Of a DNA stretch of 64,000 nt, positions 58,566-64,000 are shown one piece after another (within the stretch, counting starts at the first letter, position 1; each line of letters opens with the position of its first letter). The translations under genes and the position numbers were made by a program. The notes below the pieces were generated by a model that saw nothing but the letters and a program-made list of their open reading frames with translations, searched no databases and was not told the origin of the DNA. The stretch is from Salinispora pacifica CNR114 (GTDB lineage: Bacteria; Actinomycetota; Actinomycetes; Mycobacteriales; Micromonosporaceae), in NCBI RefSeq assembly GCF_000514775.1, contig NZ_AZWO01000012.1, positions 62,001 through 126,000 of the forward strand, written 5' to 3'.

Positions 58566-59643
58566 CGGTAACCACACCCAGCGCAGCAATGTCGAGGCTG
58601 GCCACGATGAGCCGGGCGGTGGCCAGGTCCCACCCGGACACCACGCGGGCGACCGCCGCGGGCGGGGTGACCGGCACGCCGACCGCAACGCCGACGGGAC
58701 CACCGACCGCGACGCCGACGGGACCACCGGCCGCGAGGGCAGCCCGGTCGAGCATGCCGTTGAGTCGATCCCACACATCGCCGGTGAGATCCGGGGCGAG
58801 CCCCAAGCGGGCCAGTTCGTCGGGCGGCAGTGGCCCCACCCGCCGCAGCGACCAGTGCAGCAGCCGTGAGCGGCGCACCCGGCGCCGTAGCCGCGCCAAC
58901 TCCGTGGTCGCCGCCGGCCGTTCACCGACCAGGAGCCGATCGCGGACAACGCGGGCCCGCTGGGCCGCGTCCTGCCAGCCCGCCAGGGCCAGCAGCCGAG
59001 CCGCGTTGTCGCAGCGTTGGGCAGCGAGCTCTGCGGCGTCTGCCGGCCTGACCTCGCCGGATGAATCACCACCGACCACCTGCGCACCGCCGGCAGGCCC
59101 GTGCCCAGCGTCAACGACACCCGCCTGCGCCTCGGCGATGAGGTCGCCGTGCAGATGGGCGTGGAGGACCAGGCCGGCTGGCCAGTCCGGCAGCACCGGG
59201 CCGAGTCGCACGTGCAACACGTCCATCTCCAGCCCGTCGCGATCCTCGCTGCCGTGTGCCAGGGCGATGTCGCCGTCCGGGGCGTCGTCGGGCCCACGCC
59301 CGTCGCGGGCGGTGCTGTCCCTCCGCTGGCGGGGCGTGTCCCGCAGGGTTGCCTCCGCCTGGTCCAGGGCGGCGGCCACCAGCTCCGGCCCAGTGACGTC
59401 GATCCGGGCTCGCGGCCCGGGCAGTTGCTCCCACAGGCGCGCCACCACCAGCGCCAGCTCCGGTCCGGGCGCCCCACACACCGCCAGAATGTCGGCGTCC
59501 GCCGGTGACACCGCCAGCCGCCACCCCCGGACGCCCGCGAGCCGCTCAACGGCGACCCGGGTCAGCCAGTACCCGGGCACCTCGATGAGCAGCAGGTGGG
59601 CGTGCCGGAGGGCGAGCCCCGCCAGCGCACTGCTCACACCCAT
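58558..59643 (-). CDS. Fused, cysteine-less NuoB/NuoD-like protein
   Basis: 361 residues from ATG 59643 (AAGG nine bases upstream; GTG 59637 possible). Residues 10-100 follow NuoB (RHAHLLLIEVPGYWLTRVAVE, then SPADADILAVCGAPGP where NuoB has SPRQADVMIVAG, then ARLWEQLPGPRARID for the YDQMPEPKWVI strand). The CC pair and other ligands of cluster N2 are gone; C56 and C211 are the only cysteines. Residues 139-345 recall NuoD: VLHVRLGPVLPDWPAGLVLHAHLHGDL for the NxGPQHPAxHG..L..DGE region, an AAQRCDNAARLLALAGW helix, LRRRVRRSRLLHWSLRRVGPL and the final GWDLATARLIVASLDIA. Residues 307-322 are two copies of an eight-residue GGPVGVAV repeat. Lies between nuoA and nuoH, where nuoB-C-D belong. The assignment is by eye, so domain limits are rough. 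Confidence 0.65.
   Translation of the reverse strand: MGVSSALAGLALRHAHLLLIEVPGYWLTRVAVERLAGVRGWRLAVSPADADILAVCGAPGPELALVVARLWEQLPGPRARIDVTGPELVAAALDQAEATLRDTPRQRRDSTARDGRGPDDAPDGDIALAHGSEDRDGLEMDVLHVRLGPVLPDWPAGLVLHAHLHGDLIAEAQAGVVDAGHGPAGGAQVVGGDSSGEVRPADAAELAAQRCDNAARLLALAGWQDAAQRARVVRDRLLVGERPAATTELARLRRRVRRSRLLHWSLRRVGPLPPDELARLGLAPDLTGDVWDRLNGMLDRAALAAGGPVGVAVGGPVGVAVGVPVTPPAAVARVVSGWDLATARLIVASLDIAALGVVTDG
58681..58728 (-). repeat. 24-base tandem repeat in the NuoB/D-like gene
   Basis: Two near-identical 24-base units (starting 58681 and 58705, one base different) encode the repeated octapeptide with GGPVGVAV. It lies in the linker before the last conserved helix. Likely slipped-strand duplication. 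Confidence 0.75.
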
Positions 59644-59981
59644 CGCAGCGCGCCTTCCCGCCAGGCCCACACCACCGCGACGAGCACACCCGCCAGGAAG
59701 ACGAACATCTCCACCACGGCGGTGACACCCAGGTCGGCGACGACGACCGCCCACGGGTACATGAAGAGCATCTCCACGTCGAACGCCAGGAACAACACCG
59801 TCACCAGGTACCAACGGACGTGGTACCGAGACAGGGCGTGCTCCGTTGGGGGCCAGCCGGACTGGAAGGGCGAGACCAGCAGCGGCCGACGAGCGATCGC
59901 CAGCGCACGATGCGCCAGGTAGCAGCCCGCCACGACCACTACGGCGACCAGCGCCATACCCGCCGCCCCTGCGTACATCAC
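59634..59981 (-). CDS. nuoA: Complex I subunit A-like (NuoA)
   Basis: 115 residues, three helices. The FQSGWPP loop and AFDVEMLFMYPWA with the Asp/Glu pair are conserved. First gene of the operon. Its last ten bases overlap the next gene. Confidence 0.92.
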   Translation of the reverse strand: MMYAGAAGMALVAVVVVAGCYLAHRALAIARRPLLVSPFQSGWPPTEHALSRYHVRWYLVTVLFLAFDVEMLFMYPWAVVVADLGVTAVVEMFVFLAGVLVAVVWAWREGALRWV

Positions 59982-60186
59982 GCCTCACCCCGCCCTGCCC
60001 CACCCGCGAGGGCGCGCTATCACATTAGGAACCGAACGGGACTTTCCACCCGGATGGCGGGCCTCCTCACCCGTTTGAGGTTCATCCCCGGCGCCGCCCC
60101 CGCAATCTCTCGACGCCCGGACGGGGCACCGCCGCCGCCACAGCCAGCGGTAGCGAACCCGACACCGGATCCGGTAGACATAGTCC

Positions 60187-61812
60187 ATGATGAATGGAAT
60201 TGATCGCCGGACCTTACTCCGGGTGGCCGGTGCATCCGCTGGCACCGCCGCCCTCGCCAGTGCCACCGTCGCCAGCGGCAATCCCGCGCAGGCCGCCGGC
60301 GGCGCCTTCCGGCACGGCGTCGCCTCCGGTGACCCCCTCCCCAACGGAGTCCTACTCTGGACCCGCCTGACCCCGACCGAGGAGGCCCAGCCCGGCTCCG
60401 GGCTCGGCCCCGAGGCGCAGGTGTCCTGGCAGATCTCCGCCGACCCAGACTTCACCACGCTGCTGGCACAGGGGACGATCCCCACCGGGCCCGCGCGGGA
60501 CCACACCGTTCGCGTCGAGGCAACCGGGCTCGAGCCAGCCACCACGTACTGGTACCGCTTCGGCTACGACGGCGGCTGGTCTCCGACCGGGCGAACGATG
60601 ACGGCACCGGACCTGGACGCCGAGATCGATCGCCTGCGACTGGGAGTAGTCTCCTGCTCGAACTGGGAGGGCGGCTATTTCGCGGCCTACCGGTACCTGG
60701 CCGAGCGGGGCGACCTGAACCTCATCGTGCACCTCGGCGACTACCTCTACGAGTACGGCACCGGAGAGCTCGGCACCGGGGGCGAGGTCATCCGTCCGGT
60801 CAGCCCACCGCACGAGACACTCACCCTGACCGACTACCGCATCCGGCACGCCACCTACAAGACCGACCCAGACCTGCAGTCCCTGCACGCCGCGCTGCCG
60901 TGGGCGATCACCTGGGACGACCACGAGGTCGCCAACAACTCGTGGTCCGGCGGCGCGGAGAACCACACCCCGGGCGATGAGGGTGACTACGCGGCCCGGT
61001 TGGCCGCGGCGCGGCAGGCATACCTGGAATGGATGCCCGTACGCGCGGGAGTGGACGGCGCCATCTACCGCCGACTCCGCTTCGGGCGCCTGGCTGATCT
61101 CTCCATGCTGGACCTGCGGACGTACCGGTCAGAGCAGGACTGGGGCGAGGTCGACGACGCCGACCGGACAATCACCGGCGAAGACCAGATGACCTGGCTG
61201 AAGAGCGGTCTGGCCGCCTCCGACGCGCGATGGAAGCTGGTCGGTAGCTCGGTGATGATCTCTCGCCTCGATGTCGGCACGCTGCCCGCCTGGCTCCTCG
61301 GCCCGCTGGGCGAACTGCTGGGCGTGCCACAGAACGGCTTGGTGCTGAACGCCGACCAGTGGGACGGCTACAACGCCGACCGCAACGAACTGGTCGACCA
61401 CCTCCGCGCCACCGGTACCCGCGACGTCGTCTTCCTCACCGGGGATATCCACACCTCGTGGGCCAACGAACTGACGACGAAGGCCACCGGCCCCTGGTCG
61501 CCGGCCGCCGCCGAATTCGTGGTGCCATCGGTGACCACCGACAACGTGGACGACTTCCTGCGACTACGGCCCAACAACGCCATCAGCAAGCTCGGCGCGA
61601 GCCTGATCCGCGCGACGAATCCACACGTGCGCTGGACCGAACTGGACGGACACGGCTACGGCGTGTTGGAGGTGACGCGGGCCTCGTGCCGAATGGACTG
61701 GTACCACCTGGCGGACCGGACCAAGCCGACCACATCCAGCCAGTGGGTCGCCGGCTGGTCGGTCGGCGCCGGGTCGGCGAAGCTACGCGAGGAGCATTCA
61801 CCCTTAACCTGA
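60187..61812 (+). CDS. phoD: PhoD-family alkaline phosphatase/phosphodiesterase
   Basis: 541 residues. A Tat signal (DRRTLLRVAGASAG, with RR) and cleavage near AQAAGG. Family blocks follow: FRHGVASGDPLPNGVLLWTRLTP, RLGVVSCSNWEGGYFAAYRYLAE, HLGDYLYEYG, WDDHEVANNSWSGGAENHTPGDEGD, and VFLTGDIHTSWANEL. Metal residues D and N in these blocks are in place (Ca/Fe type). Secreted folded; frees phosphate from esters. A PhoP-type control would be expected, but I cannot point to a clear box. Confidence 0.94.
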   Translation: MMNGIDRRTLLRVAGASAGTAALASATVASGNPAQAAGGAFRHGVASGDPLPNGVLLWTRLTPTEEAQPGSGLGPEAQVSWQISADPDFTTLLAQGTIPTGPARDHTVRVEATGLEPATTYWYRFGYDGGWSPTGRTMTAPDLDAEIDRLRLGVVSCSNWEGGYFAAYRYLAERGDLNLIVHLGDYLYEYGTGELGTGGEVIRPVSPPHETLTLTDYRIRHATYKTDPDLQSLHAALPWAITWDDHEVANNSWSGGAENHTPGDEGDYAARLAAARQAYLEWMPVRAGVDGAIYRRLRFGRLADLSMLDLRTYRSEQDWGEVDDADRTITGEDQMTWLKSGLAASDARWKLVGSSVMISRLDVGTLPAWLLGPLGELLGVPQNGLVLNADQWDGYNADRNELVDHLRATGTRDVVFLTGDIHTSWANELTTKATGPWSPAAAEFVVPSVTTDNVDDFLRLRPNNAISKLGASLIRATNPHVRWTELDGHGYGVLEVTRASCRMDWYHLADRTKPTTSSQWVAGWSVGAGSAKLREEHSPLT

Positions 61813-61895
61813 CCCGCAATCCCACCAGGCACCGAACGGTGTTACCTGATCGAAACATAACGCCACTAGCACCCTCCAACACCTTCATGTCACAT

Positions 61896-61907
61896 TGACG
61901 TTCGTCA
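61896..61907. promoter_or_regulatory. Dyad upstream of the lipase gene
   Basis: TGACG-TT-CGTCA, 68 bases before the lipase ATG, overlapping a TTGACG that could serve as a -35 box. No clear -10 box. Confidence 0.3.
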
Positions 61908-61974
61908 CTGGATTGTCTCCCACCCACCACCGTCAGGTCCGAACTCTGGGCCGCCTGGATCGAAAGAGACCCCC

Positions 61975-62643
61975 ATGAGACGCTTCGTCCGCACCGCCAT
62001 CGTCGCCGCCCTGGTGGCGACGGTGGCACTGGTCGCCCCGTCGGCCGCGCAGGCCGCAGACCGCAATCCCGTCCTCTTCGTCCATGGTCTGAGCAGTTCC
62101 GCCAGCACCTGGAACGCCTGGATCAACAAGTTCAAGGCGGACGGCTACCAGGCCTCCGAGCTGTACACCTGGTCCTACGACTGGAAACAGTCCAACGCGA
62201 CCACCGGCTCGAAGCTCATCACCAAGGTGCAGGAGGTGCTCGACGCGAGCGGCGCCACGAAGGTTGATATCGTCGCCCACTCGATGGGAGCACTGAGCTC
62301 CCGCTGGTACCTCAAGAACGGCGGCGGGACCGCCACCGTGGACGACTTCGTCTCCGTGGCCGGGGTAAACCACGGCACCGACGTCTCCTTGTTCTGCTTC
62401 TTCTACATCTCGTGCCGGGAGATGATTCGAGGCAGTAGCTTCCTCGACTCCCTGAACTCCGGTGACGAAACCCCCGGAAACGTAAACTACGCCACCCTGT
62501 GGTCGACGTGTGACGCACTGATCAACCCCGACAGTTCGGCGAAGCTCGACGGTGCGGTGAACACCTCCGTGGGCTGCAAGGGGCACACCGACATGAATGA
62601 CGACTCCAGTAACTACACCAAGGTCCGAGACTTCATCGCCTGA
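61975..62643 (+). CDS. Secreted lipase (alpha/beta hydrolase)
   Basis: 222 residues. Sec signal ([26 protein letters not shown]) and cleavage after [17 protein letters not shown] gives the oxyanion hole, and the nucleophile elbow is AHSMGA (Ser near residue 102), as in Bacillus LipA-type enzymes. His in [12 protein letters not shown] is the likely third catalytic residue. Four cysteines may form two disulphides. Acts outside the cell on esters. Confidence 0.88.
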   Translation: MRRFVRTAIVAALVATVALVAPSAAQAADRNPVLFVHGLSSSASTWNAWINKFKADGYQASELYTWSYDWKQSNATTGSKLITKVQEVLDASGATKVDIVAHSMGALSSRWYLKNGGGTATVDDFVSVAGVNHGTDVSLFCFFYISCREMIRGSSFLDSLNSGDETPGNVNYATLWSTCDALINPDSSAKLDGAVNTSVGCKGHTDMNDDSSNYTKVRDFIA

Positions 62644-62853
62644 CCGGCACGGCACCACCGTCCAGTTCGTACGTCCGAAAGCCGTCACACGGCAGCCCGA
62701 CGCCGAAACTTCCCCGGCTATCGCGCTCCGCAACCGATCAGGGGCGGGTACTCAGGCCACCGAGACCCGCTCCTGACCGCTTTCCGCCCCCGGCCGAAGG
62801 GACCCGCGGTGCTCGGGGCAGTGCCGGCACCAGCAGTCGGTTAGGGTCCCGGC

Positions 62854-63381
62854 ATGCTTACGAGGAACGTTGATCCCACGGTAGGTCTGGTGCAGGTACG
62901 CACGGACAGTGAACGCGCGGTGCTCGAATCCTTCCTCGACTTCCACCGCGGCGTGGCGCTGCGCAAGCTGCGTGGACTCTCCGAAACCGATGCCGCCCGC
63001 CGCCTGGTGCCGTCCACCACCACGGTCGCCGGCCTGGTTAAACACCTCACGCTCGTCGAGCGAAACTGGTTCTCCGCGCTACTCGACCCCCGTGCCGGGG
63101 AGGTCGTGCTGGCCACCGCGGAGAGCGCGCTGGCCAGCTTCACCCTGACCGACGAGGACACCGTCGAGCGGCTTGCGACGGCCTACGAGGCAGAGTGCGT
63201 CCGGTCCCGAACGGTTGCCGCCCGGTTCGACCTCGATCATGTGGTGCCGCAGCCGCAGCCGCAGCTCGGCGAGGTCTCACTCCGCTGGATCCTGGTGCAC
63301 ATGATCCAGGAGACAGCCCGGCACGCCGGCCACGCGGACATCCTTCGCGAGCTGACCGACGGGTCAACCGGCGCTTTCTGA
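62854..63381 (+). CDS. DinB-family (DUF664) protein
   Basis: 175 residues. Four-helix metal-binding fold: VAGLVKHLTLVERNWFSALL and RWILVHMIQETARHAGHADILRE carry the His triad of the family. Members include DinB and mycothiol- or bacillithiol-dependent transferases; in actinomycetes the latter is often suggested. Precise role unknown. Confidence 0.85.
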   Translation: MLTRNVDPTVGLVQVRTDSERAVLESFLDFHRGVALRKLRGLSETDAARRLVPSTTTVAGLVKHLTLVERNWFSALLDPRAGEVVLATAESALASFTLTDEDTVERLATAYEAECVRSRTVAARFDLDHVVPQPQPQLGEVSLRWILVHMIQETARHAGHADILRELTDGSTGAF

Positions 63382-63500
63382 CCGCAGCCCGGCTGCCGGG
63401 CTCGGCTGCGCCGTTGTCCGCGCCCGATCCGCCGCCAAACGGTTCGCCGCCCGGTCGACGCGGTAGCAGGGGTTAGCCATCGACAGTGCCGTGTCGCATC

Positions 63501-64000
63501 ATGGACGGCATGCTGCGGATGCCGTACGCCCTGTTGTGGGACTTCGGTGGTGTCCTCGCGGACGCTCCGCGACAGTCACCGGCACCGGCAGCAGTGGTCC
63601 GCCGACTGTTCACCCTGGTGAACGGCGCAGTCTCCACCGAGCGGATCGCCAACGACCTGGCCAGAGGCACCCGCTCCTACGCCGCCTGGCGCGACGAGGT
63701 CGGCCGGGGTGGCGAGCCGACGGAGCTACCACACACCCGGGTCTGGGCGGACTTCGTCACCCACACCTGGCCGCAGCCCGCCCGCGAGGCCGTCGAACGG
63801 GAGGCCACATCGCTGGCGTACGCCTGGACCTGGCGGGCCGAGTGGCAGGTCCGCCCCGGCATCCCCGAAGCACTACAGGCCGCTGCCGAGGCGGGCCTAC
63901 CGATGGCCGTGGTCAGCAACGCCCTCTGCGGCGCCGCACACCGGGACTTCCTCGCCACCGCTGGCCTGTCCGAGCGCTTCACCGCCGAGTTCTACAGCGA
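63501..64000 (+). CDS. HAD-family hydrolase (partial, runs off right edge)
   Basis: About 166 codons visible. Nucleophile D14 in LLWDFGGVLAD; motif II Ser in VVSNALCGAAHRDFL. The cap helices lie between (residues 20-125). ATG 63501 chosen; ATGs at 63510 and 63519 are also in frame and no start has a good ribosome site. Substrate unknown. Confidence 0.8.
   Translation, partial: MDGMLRMPYALLWDFGGVLADAPRQSPAPAAVVRRLFTLVNGAVSTERIANDLARGTRSYAAWRDEVGRGGEPTELPHTRVWADFVTHTWPQPAREAVEREATSLAYAWTWRAEWQVRPGIPEALQAAAEAGLPMAVVSNALCGAAHRDFLATAGLSERFTAEFYS

Noticed and set aside
57636..59549. A 637-codon frame reading through nuoH into the NuoB/D-like gene
   Set aside because: Its first 330 codons are another frame of the NuoB/D-like gene, with Arg/Trp/Ser-rich product; nuoH motifs begin only at ATG 58565.
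61813..61974. PhoP (PHO box) sites before the phosphatase and lipase
   Set aside because: Partial GTTCA-like words exist, but none shows the spaced direct repeats of an actinomycete PHO box.

Overview
The window is chromosomal DNA of a high-GC actinomycete, most likely a member of the Micromonosporaceae (Micromonospora or Salinispora type). The grounds are the very high GC content, GTG/TTG/CTG starts, actinobacterial families (NIT-domain sensor kinase, DUF4383, DUF4272, DUF3311) and Pmt-type O-mannosylation. I see no insertion sequences, prophage, CRISPR array or replication origin. One tRNA gene (Gln, anticodon TTG) is present. Genus assignment is an inference from gene content.

Layout. 1-1616: a sensor histidine kinase cut by the left edge. 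2202-3290: adenosine deaminase. 3536-5100: an RlmA/TlrB-like methyltransferase convergent with a DUF4272 protein. 5192-12743: a nucleoside uptake and salvage operon (BMP-family lipoprotein, ATPase, two permeases, cytidine deaminase with an extra C-terminal region, thymidine phosphorylase). 13015-19996: an alpha-glucoside (maltose-type) import system (binding protein, two permeases) divergent from a LacI-type regulator and a GH13 glucosidase, with repeated CTTGC/GCAAG operator-like motifs. 20074-32980: mostly housekeeping genes (YihY/BrkB protein, 2H phosphoesterase, TrpS, CBS/CorC protein, GalE, CysN/CysD/CysQ, Pth, L25, Prs, GlmU). 33079-46779: tRNA-Gln, a TetR regulator, two DUF4383 proteins, an ABC-F protein, IspE, RsmA, TatD, a solute symporter with DUF3311 partner, MetG, RsmI and Pmt.

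47203-51924 is an accessory region. A Sfp-type phosphopantetheinyl transferase is followed, after an AT-rich promoter region, by a tight three-gene operon: a free-standing NRPS-type adenylation enzyme, a six-helix membrane protein with a ferredoxin-reductase-like C-terminal domain, and a crotonase. The first two genes look like the two halves of the fungal TmpB-type adenylate-forming membrane flavoproteins.

52008-59981 is the most unusual part: a reduced complex I (nuo) operon in the order A, a fused NuoB/NuoD-like protein, H, J, K, L, M, N. It has no nuoC, E, F, G or I. The NuoB-like part has lost every cysteine ligand of cluster N2, and NuoM and NuoN have changes at the conserved TM5 glutamate. 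It looks like a membrane arm of complex I kept without any visible electron-transfer module. The right end carries secreted enzymes (PhoD phosphatase, lipase), a DinB-family protein and a HAD hydrolase cut by the right edge.
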